From Paramecium tetraurelia (taxonomy: Eukaryota; Ciliophora; Oligohymenophorea; Peniculida; Parameciidae): DNA of 64,000 nt. The DNA lies in contig NW_001798979.1 of NCBI RefSeq assembly GCF_000165425.1, positions 124,001 to 188,000 of the forward strand. The letters are read 5' to 3'. Positions within the stretch are counted from its first letter, which is position 1; each line of letters starts with the position of its first letter. The notes beneath the pieces are model-generated. The model had not been told where the DNA came from and made no database searches. It worked only from the letters and a program-made list of their open reading frames with translations. Position numbers and translations under genes: made by a program. Below are positions 36,338 through 48,121 of this stretch, in pieces.

Positions 36338-38814
36338 ATGCCTACAGAATGTGTGAAAGTTATAGTGAGAATGCGTCCATTTAATTCAAGAGAGAAGGAA
36401 AATGGAAGTAAACCATGTGTAACAGTGCATGAGGATACCAATAGCGTTGAATTACGTAGTGTAATTATAAATATATATTTGATTGATTAGAGTCAAGATA
36501 ATGAAGTGAAGAATTTTTCTTATGATTATGTATTTGGGGCTGAGACTCCTTAATTATAAATTTATTAGAAAACTGCTTTTAATTTGGTTGAGTCTGTGGC
36601 AGATGGTTATAATGGAACAATATTTGCATATGGATAAACAGGTACATTCAAATATTAAGAAGATTAGGTTGTGGCAAGACTTTTACGATGATAGGAGACC
36701 CAACTAATGTAAGTTCTTTATTCAATTTTAGGAAAACATGAAAGGAATAATCCCAAGAACTTTTGATCAAATAATAAGCATAATCAACAATAACTCGGAT
36801 TCTAATAAGAAGTTTCTCCTTAGATGCTCCTATATTGAGATCTACAACGAAGAAATCCATGATTTATTGAGTAAGGATGCGAAATAGAAATATGAATTGA
36901 AAGAAGGATAACAGGGAGTCTTCATTAAAGATCTCAATATTGCAGTAGTCAGAACAACTTAAGAGATGGACAAGTATATGCAATTGGGCACTCAAAACAG
37001 GTCTGTTGGGGCTACTGCGATGAATAAAGAATCTAGTAGAAGTCATTGTATTTTCACAGTATATATTGAATGTTCCATTACAGATTCTAAAGGAAATGAG
37101 AGAATCACTGCAGGGAAATTGAATTTAGTTGATTTGGCCGGAAGTGAAAGGTAATCCAAAACATAGGCAACAGGAGATCGATTGAAAGAGGCTACAAAAA
37201 TTAATTTGTCTCTGTCTGCGTTGGGAAATGTAATCTCAGCACTAGTTGATGGAAAGACCTAACACATTCCTTATAGAGATTCAAAGTTAACTAGGCTGCT
37301 TCAAGATTCCTTAGGGGGTAATACTAAGACCATTATGATCACTGCAATCAGTCCCTCTGATTTTAATTATGATGAGACATTGTCGAGTTTGAGATATGCT
37401 TCAAGAGCAAAGATGATAAAAAATCAACCTAAAGTAAATGAAGATCCGAAGGATGCCTTATTGAAAGAACAAGCTGAAGAAATCAAAAAGTTAAAGGAAT
37501 TATTATCGAGATAAGCAGCTGGATAGCCTGTATCTTTAGAAGCCTTTCAATAATTTAGTAGACCAGATGACAACAGTAATGCTGAGATTTTTAGATTAAA
37601 GGAAGAGAATGATAGACTAATGAGAGAGAAATAAGGACTCTCACAACCAGTAAATTCAGAGGAAAAATTAAAGGAGTTGCATGAATTTAAAGAAAAAAAT
37701 AATCTACTTTAATAGGAGAAGGATAAGTTTGAATAAGAGATGAGAGAAAAAGAGTAGTAGGCTGAATAAGAGAGACAGGCTAGGCAGAGGTTAGAATAAT
37801 TACTTAAGGAGAAAGAATAGATGATAGTTTAAGGGGGAAAGGGAAGTGAAGATGATAAAAAGAAATACAAGAAAATTAGATAAACTATTGAATAACAAAA
37901 AAAAGAGCATGAAGCTTTGATACAACAATAAGAGCAACAATAATAAGAGATGTTTGAAATTGAGACTAAATATCAGAATGTGTAAGAGGAAGTAGAGAAG
38001 CTAAGAAAACTGATTAAATATTTAAGGAAGAAGTTAGAAGAAGCTACTATAGAATAAAAGGATTTATAATAGGAAGTAGAATATTAAAAGGAAGATATGT
38101 TAGAAACAATAAGAAGTCAGTAGAAAGAGATTAAGCTCTATGCAGGTATGGTCAAGATGATGTTTAGCCAGAGTGAATTAGAATCTATTTAGGCAGCAAG
38201 TGAATGGGATGAAGATGCTCAAGAGTATAAGATCCCTCCCTTCAATTTTAAAGCAAAAAAAGTAAACTTTCCATCTCTACCATATAAATAAGGTAATATT
38301 ATGATAACTTCTAAGCCATGGATCTAATTGAGTTAGAAAAATAAGAAAGGGTGCTTGAAATTAACACTGGTTAGCAAAATAATAAAAGTTACCTTTCAGA
38401 GTAGGAATAAGATAATCTACAAAGAATAATAACTCCTAGAATTCCAAAGAAAGGTATATAATAGAGTAAGTATTAGAATCTCAATAAAAATAAAACACTT
38501 CTAGTTAACCTCAATTGGATAGAGGGTAGTTAGTAGCTGAAAAGATGAGATAGAATTACTAAGTTTTAGAGTAACAAGAAGGAAAACAGCGGTATCAGAG
38601 TGAAATAGTGAATTACCAATTTCCAGAGAAAAAATAAAATTAAAAAATTATTCTCAGTCCTATAGACAATAAGGATACTTCTGTTTACACTTCAAATAGT
38701 TAGTATATTTTTAATGGGAATGCGAGTAATAATAATCTTAGTCAAATCAGTTTGAATAGGAATAAAAAAAGTAAATTTGTTAATTAAAATAGATATTAAT
38801 TTGCAACCACTTGA
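36338..38814 (+). CDS. Kinesin-2 family motor
   Basis: 783 aa; introns of 30, 26, 23, 23 and 23 nt leave exactly 784 codons. The motor domain occupies residues about 5-335 and starts [15 protein letters not shown]. The P-loop is [11 protein letters not shown], split by an intron. Switch I is [11 protein letters not shown], switch II is LVDLAGSER, and [19 protein letters not shown] is intact, so the motor should be active. After the motor comes [14 protein letters not shown], the neck signature of kinesin-2 (KIF3/KIF17/OSM-3), which carries intraflagellar transport trains toward the ciliary tip. A coiled-coil stalk (about 345-560) and a Gln/Asn-rich tail follow. It is probably one of several ciliary kinesin-2 genes in this organism. 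Confidence 0.92.
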
Positions 38815-39036
38815 ATAAAAGCCATTATTTGGGTAGAATGATGATTAACATAAAAGAAAATAACACTAGAGAGTGTAATAAATTTGAATATTATTGTCTT
38901 TTTTAATTTTAATGTTCATATGTTTTACTATACTATTGTTTCTTATTGATACTTTTAAACATACTCAATCTATTAGTTATTACGATTGTTGAATCTTTTC
39001 TTTTTATCATATTTATATTTTCTATTTTATTACATC

Positions 39037-40044
39037 TCAAACTTATCCTCCAAATTTACAGGTTACTATGTTTCTTTCTTATTATATTGTTAATCAGTCT
39101 AATCTTAATATTTGTTTTGATATTATTAATAAGGATACTGTTAGTATTATTCTTATTAATAGAACCCACTGTTAGATTGCCAATATTAAGGTTATTAATA
39201 ATACCCTTCGAAAACTTAGATATTTTAATACCATAATTATAATATCCATATTGAGGTTTACGTTGTTATCTTCTCTCATAAGACGCAGCTGAAAATGAAT
39301 AAGGAATTGTTTCAAAAACAGATCTTAATTCTTGAAACTTCTTTTCAAAATTTGGATTTGTATCTCTTTATTATCTACTTTGATTCTAAATAATTATCAA
39401 ACTTACTTCTAACTTATCCAATTGAGAAAAGTCTTCAAATAAACTCTTCTTGGATTCCTCATTCTTGAATATCTCTGCCATTTTGATTCCGTTTTCCAAT
39501 GTTAACTCAGTGCAATCAATCAAGTCATACACTGATTTAACAGTTTCGTCACTTCCTTCAAATTTTTGGATCTATTTAATATTTTCAAATAACTTAAAAG
39601 GAAGATCCTTCACATATAGCTACAATAAGCGGAGTTGTATACCCATTTTATTTAGAATAAGCCAAACCATTTGTTTTCAATTAGCCAATATTTAAAATGC
39701 GATTTAGGATCGAATCCTGATGTCAATTTGGCCATCCCACTAAAGCAAAGACTGTTTATTTCAGTAAAGAAGAGATATACATCTCCCTATGAAAATGCTT
39801 CATTCAATCGTTCATTCTTTCGCGAAGAGCTGAGACTTAAAATTAAATACTACCTCGTCCATATGCCATATTTCATGGCCCTATGTACATTATCTTCACC
39901 TTAAGTACGAATGATGAAATATTTGCTTTTATCCAAATTCTTAAATTCATGATCAAAATTTATATGTTCCAATGGCGGAAAGGTCTTCCTTATCATATCC
40001 AAATTCTCATATGAAGGAAGTGCCTAAAATTAAGGCTGATTCAT
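39037..40044 (-). CDS. YTH-domain RNA-binding protein (m6A reader)
   Basis: 306 aa with introns of 18, 23, 21 and 25 nt; exons sum to whole codons. The YTH domain covers about residues 40-190. It reads KYFIIRTQGEDNVHRAMKYG then IWTS, NERLNEAF, VYLFFTEINSLCFSGMAKLT, KYWQIENKWFGLFQIKW and VKDLPFKLFENI, closely following the family order. The tryptophans of the aromatic cage that holds N6-methyladenosine are present at the expected places (WT and KW). The C-terminal 100 residues are Asn/Ile-rich and low in complexity. YTH proteins read m6A in mRNA and alter decay, translation or splicing. It is convergent with the kinesin-2 gene. Confidence 0.92.
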
Positions 40045-40398
40045 AAATAAATAAATAAAAGATTTAAAATAAAATAATTTGTGAGAAATTAAATTATTAG
40101 CATCTTCTTATCATTCTTCAAAAATCAGAAATCACTCTCAAGTTAGACTCTCATTCATTTTACCATTCAATAAATATTGTTAATACATAACTCATTCAAT
40201 AAATAATATGCCATTAAATAACATTTATTCTCTTATTTGTATTTAACAGTGCCTCATGTATACATCCCTATGTTAGAACTAAAAATATGCCATTTAAATC
40301 ATATGACAATACAAAATGATGCGAAGTTCTCACTTTAAAAAGCCAAAATTGTAGATGTGATATGATGAAACAATAAATTGCATTAAAAATAATATAAA
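40045..40398. other. Intergenic, divergent promoter region
   Basis: About 350 AT-rich bases between the starts of the YTH gene and the EF-hand gene. Two nearby copies of the short word TTCAATAAATA (about 40167 and 40196) are the only repetition noticed. No gene seen. Confidence 0.55.
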
Positions 40399-41221
40399 AT
40401 GAGAAATCAAAGGAAATCATAAGTAACTTAAAATATCCAGTTTTATAGAGTCCCTTTAGAACTAATTAATCTGTAATGAGAGATAGCCCAAATACTTAAT
40501 TAGATGAATCAAGCATATCAACCAATAGGGTACCCTAAAATAGGGAATCAACTAGGGCGAGAATGAAGATTAATTAATCTCATAATAATGCTCTAGCGTA
40601 AGGTGGTTAAATTAGAAAATAAATTGCCAATGAAAGAACATCAGCGAAAGGCGGTAATCCTAATGAATTCAACCCAAAGAAATTTGTGACTAAAGATCTG
40701 AAAGTACTTATTGCAATCTATTACAGGAATCTGATATTATAGATATCAAGCAAGTTTTCGATTATTACGATTCTGAATAAGCGGGCATTTTATCACCAAA
40801 TGATTTGGAGTAACTACTTACAAGTTTTGGATATCATCCAACCAAAGAGACTCTTTATGGTATTAAGGACTCTATCATTATCTTTTAGAGATTTTTTCAG
40901 AATTGGATGAGGACGAATTAGGAGGAATCACTTTTGAATATTTTCTGTAAATTCTTAATCAAGACAAATCGAAGTCAGAAAGAAAGGATACAATCAGAAG
41001 AGTTTATAGGAAATACGACAAAAACAATAAAGGTTTCGTAACCCTTCAAGATTTAAGACAAGTCGTCTACAAAGATTTGAAAGAAGAAATCGATGAAGAA
41101 GTCTTAGCAGAAGTAATTTATAGGAATAATAAAGATCTTTAAAAAAACAGACTCTAATCAAGATGGAAAGATGACATTTGAAGATTTCTATAATGTAATG
41201 ACCAAAAAGGTGTATTATTGA
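40399..41221 (+). CDS. Centrin-like EF-hand protein
   Basis: 240 aa; introns of 26, 23, 29 and 22 nt sum correctly. The first 95 residues are a basic, Ser/Asn/Arg-rich tail. Four EF-hand units follow. The first starts IKQVFDYYDSEQAGILSPND. The second has LDEDELGG. The third is VYRKYDKNNKGFVTLQD and the fourth FKKTDSNQDGKMTFEDF. Only the fourth keeps a full set of calcium ligands (D-N-D-G...E); the others are partly degenerate. The four-hand layout and spacing are those of centrins and related infraciliary-lattice proteins, which contract or anchor basal-body fibres on calcium binding. A 25-nt intron-like sequence at the stop may fuse it in frame to the next ORF. Confidence 0.8.
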
Positions 41222-41249
41222 TATTATTATACAGTGCATATTAATTATA

Positions 41250-41666
41250 ATGTCTTTCTTTATAAATTTGCCACAAAGCACCATAAGAGCATTATCAATA
41301 GGTATTTTTGTTAATTAAGAATTAGATTTCTAAATTTAAGAAGTTTCACCAAAAATCAAGCTAATCAGATCTAGAGCATTTACCTTCAACAAAAGTAATC
41401 TTAAGAAAAACTCATACACCATCTCTCCTAGAAGCAATTTAAGATCACCCAAGATTATTTTAAAACCTATAGCTCACGACTTTCAATTTTTTAAATTGTA
41501 AAGTTGCCTTAATGATTCACCCATCTTAGATAAAAAACTTCCAAAATGTACACCTAAAAAATAATTTAAATTACAACCTACTATTGACTTTAGTGTCTCT
41601 GGATTTGAAACTACTGATGTAGAGATGGAAGATTTCTTGCTTTCATCATATGTTAAAAAATAATGA
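41250..41666 (+). CDS. Hypothetical basic protein, possibly the 3' end of the EF-hand gene
   Basis: 138 aa from ATG 41250 to TGA 41664-41666, starting MSFFINLPQSTIRALS. It is basic and Ser/Pro-rich in the middle (SNLKKNSYTISPRSN) with an acidic end (TTDVEMEDFLLSSY). It starts only 28 nt after the stop of the EF-hand gene, in the frame that results if GTGTATTATT to TATACAG (about 41210-41234) is spliced out. A further 18-nt intron near 41303-41320 is possible. It may therefore be a C-terminal extension rather than a separate gene. Confidence 0.5.
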
Positions 41667-42168
41667 TCCATATATACTTAATTGTTCAATATAAATGAAA
41701 ACATTTAAACAAAAAAGAAGTTCTCTTTATTTATTGAAATAAAAATAAATTTTAATTTTACTAATTAATCTCTAATTATTTAGTTTAGTTATCATTTCTA
41801 TTATCAAATAAATGAATTTTCTCATTTTATAGAGTATTTATTAAAGTTTTAATTTTCTACAATGTTAATAAGTCTTACATATATGAGATGGGTTGATATA
41901 CTAATTAAAAGTATTAAATATCTTTTAAACTCAATTCTAATAACAGAGTACTCATTATAAGTCCAAAATTTTATCATTTTAAATTATAAGAAGTTGATGA
42001 TATAACCAAATAACAATTTTCATAAAAATGAACAGCTCATTAAAATTAATTTTATAAAGAATAAATTATTCATCTATGATTATTAGATTATTTATGACCA
42101 TACTAAAATTGAAAATTTAATTTATAATGAGTTAATGAAAATATAAAAAAAATAATTTTCGGCAAAAT
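41667..42168. other. Convergent intergenic region, nothing recognised
   Basis: About 500 very AT-rich bases between two convergent genes. I see no open coding-like frame of note, repeat or structured element. Confidence 0.6.
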
Positions 42169-44024
42169 TCAATTTTCTAATTCTTTTTCGAGCTCCTAAA
42201 GTAAAATTTAATCAAATTATACTTTTAATTATTATTCTAGCTATTAGATTTCTTCAATCATCAATTATTCATTCTTTTATACTTGCTTTTTTAAATTAAT
42301 GTTCTAAATAAAACTATTTTAATTTACATCTTCTTTTAAATAGTCCACATATTCAAAAGCTATCTTAAATTCTTTTTATGAGGTTAAGTTTTCTTAGATG
42401 TCGAATCGCTGTATTTCTATTTGTTTTTATTCATTTTTATGAGAAGTGTTAAAATTAGATTCTTCAGATAAAAATGTTTTTTTGACTTAATTCATCGTCA
42501 TAAGTAACTCATTATTAAGTATTTCTAATTGTTCAATGTCATTCATTATCGCTTCCTATTTATTAATACAATTAATTAACCTTCTCGTTTCTTAGGACTC
42601 TCAATCTGATTTCAAAATCCTGATACATAGAAGTAGGAAAAGTAATATTGATTTGCCATTGTCTAAATTTCTTCCTTAGAATTTCTTATTCATTCTGATA
42701 GTTTCTACGAAAGATCTATTCTATACGATATGTGATCTCAAGTTTCTATGACTTTGCATTTTTGGCTTTTATTTTTTAACTGAGCCTTGCTGCTATAACA
42801 CTCTTGAATAAGATGATATTTTACTAAATTCTTAACAGTTCCAGCCTAAACTTCTGTGTCTTAAGTCTATTTCAATCCTTTTATTTAATAAAATATAGGA
42901 TAGAGTTGTTTGTTGACTAAATATTTCACTACTTCACAAATTTCTCTGTGAGATTTTTAATCTATTTGTTTCTGCTATCTTTGTAGCATTTTTTAATGCT
43001 CCAATTTAGAGTGCACAGATTATCTAGCTAATTCAATGTCAAATTATTGTAATTACTCTTTAGGTACTGTATGATTAGCTTCTTGACCTAGTGTCTTAAT
43101 GGCTGATATGAACAAAGTTCTCAATGCATTTAATTTACTATCTTATGTAATGTAATGATGTTACTGATGGTATTCGTGAAAATTAATAAAAAATAATGCT
43201 GATTTGAATTAAAATATTAAAAATGCTTTAACTTTTAGAAGGCAATTATTGTTTCTAATTTTTAAGGCTATTTTAGATATTGATAGGTTGCTTATTCTGA
43301 ATCATACAAGTTCAATCGCAATTGCTATAAACCTAAGTTAGTTATTAATTTATTTATGATTTATTTTCGATGTACAGTTTTTAATTTATTGAAACTCCAT
43401 GCCTTTAAAGTCTCTTGCTTTATTAGGATTTTACTTAAAGTGAATTTGTAAAAACTTATCATATTCAAATTTTGTTATTTTAATAGCTTATTGAGTTTGG
43501 ATTCAAAGGTTAGCTGCATCCATTTCCTGAAGATTTGATGAGTAATTGGTTGTTAAGTTGGGGATATTTACTTTCTTAGCTCTTTCTTCAAATGAGATAC
43601 CACATCAACTTTTGCCAAACGGAAAAAGCCCAAACATTTCAACCGTTAATTGTATAATGATATTGCATGCTGAAATCGTAACAGGCCTTCCTATATCACT
43701 CTTTACTATGCTTTGATTTCTTCTTGTTATTTATTTTGAACATAAATGCTACCATTACAAATTAAATTACCTCAAATATTTAAACATCGTAGCTGCTTAA
43801 TTTTTTATTGCATTATTCACAATTTATATTAACCTCTTAAAGCGATCATTGCAAATCCTGAGATCACGATAATTCTAAATTCAAAAATATCCACTTACTA
43901 AATTGTAACTTCTATTATTATAAGCAGAATATGGATTCTTTTTTATTCTCCCATATGATCTGGTTTCTTGAGGTTCCTGCCTTTAAGCAAATCCTAACCC
44001 TTTCACAAAATATTAATTTTACAT
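42169..44024 (-). CDS. Helical protein with Trp-centred segments
   Basis: About 560-590 aa, starting MQNQYFVKGLGFAQ, with introns of 24 and 22 nt near the 5' end, one near 43090-43150 and a 27-nt one before the last exon. Stop TGA 42169-42171. Helices with a tryptophan followed by basic residues recur (IFRKWMQLTFESKLN, LKAWSFNKLKTVHRK), loosely like the centrin-binding repeats of Sfi1. The C-terminal third is coiled coil (SKLEHQKMLQRQQKQIDQK) ending in ELEKELEN. The repeat resemblance is weak, but a centrin-like gene is the convergent neighbour. Function uncertain; perhaps a basal-body or cortical filament protein. Confidence 0.55.
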
Positions 44025-44287
44025 AAATTTTATTTTTTTTAAAAGAAAAGTTGTTAATAAATAAAATTATTCCTAATGCTTATCAACATAATTTATGATT
44101 GTAAATTTTTCAATTTGATGTTAATATATTTTTAAACTTTATTTTTATAAAGATTATTGATTAAAATTTTTATGAAAATTTAAAAATCTCTGCTTATAAG
44201 TTCGCCATAAATCGAATTTGATTTGTGGTCAAATCATTACATCTACTTAAGCAAGCAATAAAAATTGTTTTAAAAAAAATTTCATCG
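44025..44287. other. Intergenic, divergent promoter region
   Basis: AT-rich stretch between the starts of the minus-strand helical protein and the GC-rich ORF. No gene, repeat or recognisable element seen. Confidence 0.5.
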
Positions 44288-44557
44288 ATGATTTCATAAT
44301 TGCCTTGTCTCGGGAATTCTTCCCCTGAGCCTGCCTTAGTACCTGAGGGACTTGGGAAGGCTTAGAGTAGGCAAGATGACATTCAAGGGGACGATGGAAG
44401 GAAGAAGGGAATGAAAAAGGTTAGAATCAAAAATTAGCCCCTTATTGATAAACCGGCTGGGCCTGGTAGCCTGGAGAAGGATGTTGAATTATCTAGCAAG
44501 CAATATAAATTTTTATAGAATGAATTTTCAATTTTAAAAAAATACGAAAATATGTGA
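44288..44557 (+). CDS. Small Pro/Gly-rich ORF in a GC-rich island
   Basis: 89 codons from ATG 44288 to TGA 44555-44557. The first 60 residues are rich in Pro, Gly, Asp and Ala (SSPEPALVPEGLG, IDKPAGPGSLEKD). The last 25 are ordinary helical sequence (SSKQYKFLQNEFSILKKYE). Bases 44310-44480 are far richer in G and C than anything around them, use codons such as CCC, GGG and CTG that the neighbours avoid, and contain several inverted repeats, so the segment could instead encode a structured RNA. Either reading is possible; the frame continuing into normal-looking coding sequence slightly favours a protein. Confidence 0.4.
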
Positions 44558-44596
44558 TATTAATGAAATAATTATAAAAGTCAATTAAATTTTTAA

Positions 44597-45730
44597 ATGA
44601 AACAAGAGGACACCCAGCTTTTTTAAAAACCTTTAGATAAGTAAAAGAAGCTACTAATTAAGAAAATAATGATATGGGTCAGATAAGGATTCAATTCAAG
44701 AAATATTGGGTTCCATCCATTCTTACTTTGTGCATCAATCAAGCCTGGAGCTTAAAAAAGACATACTACACTTCAAAGCTATCCCAACGCCGAGTTATGG
44801 AGGTGTTTGAGTAAACTAAACCAATAAGATATTAAAACAGAGATATAACAAGAGATCCAGAGTAAGTTAGACGATGTAATAAAAAATTATGATGTCTCAA
44901 TTATAAAAGAGTTTAAGATTAGAGTGAACAATAATTTTGATTTTGCTTACCTATATAAAGAAACAGAAAAAAAGAAACCACAACAGAATGAAAATCTTGA
45001 AGTTCTTGATTTTTAAAATTTAAATCATCCTAATCAATAAGAAAGAGATGAAAGTGAATCTAAATCCTTAGTTAAGCAAATTTTATTGTGTAACACTAAG
45101 CAAGGTTCAATTGCAGATTTTGAGAATAGCCATTACCACAAATTGTCGTAGTTTCTAGAAAAAGTGAAGCCCTTTATTAATTAATCTTCGATTGAATTAA
45201 ATCAATTTTATTAAGGCGTATAAACTTTTCTAGAATCTTAATAAACGACTCCTTTAAAAAAAATGAAATTACATCAAATAGGAGAGGCTGAATAAGAAGA
45301 AGAAAAATAAGATTAAAACAATATAAAATTCCAAAAATAGAATTTATAAGAATAGTAATAGAAGTAGAATTTAAATTTTGAATAAGAAGAATAATTTAAT
45401 CATTAATCTCAATAATAAAGGATGAATAAATTTAACAAATCCCCATAATAACTCTTAGATGAATTAAAGTTAGATGCTTTGAAAACATAACCAGGGTTAT
45501 CATTTTTCTTACCAAATTATGATAAGATGTCGCCTGAGGAAGCTGAAAAGGTCAGAGAAATCGAAGCCAATTATTATAAAGAGCTATACTTTTTAAAAGT
45601 CCTACAACCACAAGATTACAACCCAAAATAGATCTTACTAATTTGGAGGCTTTATTTTGAGCCATAATTTAAGAAGCCAAATAACCTACTCTCACTATAT
45701 TAATAATAAAATATCATTAAAAAAGAATGA
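44597..45730 (+). CDS. Gln-rich hypothetical protein
   Basis: 377 aa in one exon, MKQEDTQLFQKPLDKQKKLL to TGA 45728-45730. The N-terminal 110 residues look globular (IMIWVRQGFNSRN, AELWRCLSKLN). Residues about 200-265 are almost pure Gln/Glu/Lys, with glutamine written as runs of TAA and TAG. The end is again ordered (SFFLPNYDKMSPEEAEKVR, KQILLIWRLYF). No domain recognised. Composition suggests a nuclear or regulatory protein, which is a guess. Confidence 0.65.
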
Positions 45731-45751
45731 ATATGTTTGTGTAAATATATA

Positions 45752-45766
45752 TATATATATCAAAGG
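45752..45766. repeat. Short AT dinucleotide run
   Basis: A run of alternating A and T of about 14 bases in the gap between two plus-strand genes. It is a simple repeat with no evident role. Confidence 0.7.
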
Positions 45767-45841
45767 ACAACTCTCTACTTTCTCTATAAATTATATGTTA
45801 TTTTTTTTTACATTATATTATTAATAGAATTAAATTTGATT

Positions 45842-46357
45842 ATGGACTAACAAACCGTAATTATAACTGTTAGTTCAGAATATAATGAAGACATAAGGTC
45901 AATAATTTCTTTATATTTTAGCGAAGATGGTTCATAAACAGTTGAAAGTGAGGAGAGATAAGAAAATTAAATATTTGATACTAATATTGTCTAATTTATC
46001 AATGATGAGTAATTTGAATTCTAATTTTTATAAGTTAATTAATCATGCAGTAATAATGATGTACATATTAAAGTTCAAGAGGAGATAAAGGATTTATAAC
46101 AATAATAATGTAATTAAGCCTTAAACGATGTGTAAGAGTTTGTTAGAAACAACTGTTAAAAAGCATATGAAATGATAGAATATATACAAAAAAATAAAAA
46201 TTTAGATAAACAATAAGAAATTATTATGGAGTTTTATAGAGACATATATTTTGTACTAGAAATGTCGAATTCGAATGTCTTGCCGAAAGGTTTGATTGAC
46301 GAATTGGAGAAAAAATTACATGCAACAATTACCTTTAGTTTATTCAATATTGAATGA
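45842..46357 (+). CDS. Small hypothetical protein
   Basis: 171 aa, single exon, MDQQTVIITVSSEYNEDI to TGA 46355-46357. Acidic and Gln/Asn-rich. The first half alternates strands (TVIITVSSEY, FEFQFLQVNQ); the second is helical (KAYEMIEYIQKNKN, KGLIDELEKKLHATI). No signature recognised. Its stop is 132 nt upstream of the next gene on the same strand. Confidence 0.6.
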
Positions 46358-46489
46358 TTCCAGTGATAATATGCTTAACATAAATTCAAATAATATAAAA
46401 TATTTTAATTCATATATAAATATGTAAATTATATTCATAAACCCATATTTGGACATAATGATAAAATTTTAATATAAATTACTATTGGT

Positions 46490-47581
46490 ATGAATTAAAA
46501 GGAGCGTGTTTTTGTAGATAGAAACAATGAATACGCTGAGAATGAATACTTTGTCGGCTAGAAAGAATCGAGATTTCACTCCAATGATTAATAAATAAAT
46601 TTTTAAGTAGAATCGTAATTAAGCACTCTTAGTTTTATTTTTGATTGGATTACAAATGTAAGACTGCAAAACTTATAATTTAAGGATCAATTACAAGAGC
46701 TAAGATCTCAAGTACTTCACGAGATGAAGCAATTAGACCAGAGTGTTAAAACTAAATATGTTACTACAGCATTAACATACATTTTGATCAAGAATACCGG
46801 TGGGATAAATGAGACAGAATGCATACAGCAATTGCTAGTAAAAATCTAATTTATTATTTATTAGAATAAGTTCAATGTCAAATCAAGAAAATTATTGAAG
46901 TATTTAAGGATGATCAAAGATGATGGTCAAAGAGATATGAATAAGTTATTATAGCAGATTTAGTATTATCAGGAGAAGGTGAGGAAGTATTTTTATGGAT
47001 AAGGACAATCGTTATTGTTAAAATTGAAGAAACCAAAATAAACTTATACTTAGCTGATAGAAGAAATTCTTGAAACTAATAAACAAGTGATGATTAGAAT
47101 ATTCTCTTTGCAATTAGTGAAATAATTTTGTGTAAGCAAACGACCAAGTCGATTGGTAATCAACCTGGGTTACTTTGCATTCTAAATATAATCAATATAT
47201 ATTTTGCCTGGAGAATATGCTAGAATTTTTCGGATATCAATAAACTCATTACGACATTTCTCAAAGGGATTAATTAATCTTTTGTATCAGTTTGTTTTAA
47301 GGATAACTGGTCAAGGAATGGAAATATAATTAAAGTCATGTGAGAGAAGTCCTCAAATTTCACAAACCATTATGAACGAAGGTGAATTCAAAAAGTCACC
47401 CGAGGATACAAGCGTCTCAGAACCTAACATAGAAATTGAAGGATATAAATTGCTTATTATTAGAAAACTACTTAATGAATTTACCACATATTAGTTTTTA
47501 TTTATTGATACTGAAGAAGAGGATGAATTATTTAATGAATGCTAAGAAATTTTGAACTTTTCAACCAATCAAAAAGAGTGA
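46490..47581 (+). CDS. Hypothetical helical protein
   Basis: 363 aa, single exon, MNQKERVFVDRNNEYAEN to TGA 47579-47581. Mostly helical. There is a coiled segment (LQFKDQLQELRSQVLHEMKQL), then amphipathic helices, and a C-terminal acidic stretch (DTEEEDELFNECQEI). The region ARIFRISINSLRHFSKGLINLLYQF is amphipathic but not a clear membrane segment. No known family seen. Confidence 0.65.
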
Positions 47582-47659
47582 TTTTATTTTTTTTGTATAT
47601 GAAGATAGCTCCTATATATTGAGATAAGGCTATTAATATAATATATAATTTCGGTTTAA

Positions 47660-47845
47660 ATGGATAAATTAGGTATATATCTGTCCAGTCAGTAGAAAGT
47701 TCGATATCAAAATCTTAAGTATTTAAGATTGGTCTATGTTATATTTGATTATAATAAAAATAGCCTCGTTTTAGATTCCTTGGCAATTCTTTATGTCTAT
47801 TCTTATGTTGATATTTTTAGCAAATATCCAATGAAATTTTAATGA
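47660..47845 (+). CDS. Possible very small ORF
   Basis: 61 codons, MDKLGIYLSSQQKVRYQN to TGA 47843-47845, in an otherwise empty 540-base stretch (47582-48121). Composition is protein-like (KYLRLVYVIFDYNKNSLVLD), but an open frame this short is common when TGA is the only stop. Treat as doubtful. The rest of the stretch holds nothing I recognise. Confidence 0.3.
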
Positions 47846-48121
47846 ATAAAAAAGATGAAGTATATTAAGAAATCTTTTCATCCTTTTCTCACTTATGTTT
47901 TATAGTGAGAGTATTATTATTAAGAACATGTTTAACTTAATTTTAATTTAGTGCATTAAAGGATTCTATTTTAATATAAATAATGGTCAGGTTATTGCAA
48001 GTTAATTCAGAGGAGGTAGTCGAAAGAAAGAACTGATGATTTTGAGAAATGGCTATCTTTGATGAGTTTTAAATGAATATTCTCAAAGTTATTATTTTTG
48101 GATATTATTTTATGAAATTAA

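Noticed and set aside
44318..44372. RNase P or SRP RNA, suggested by GGGAAGG-type words in the GC-rich island
   Set aside because: The partner strands and second conserved region were not found in the AT-rich flanks, so I left the element unassigned.
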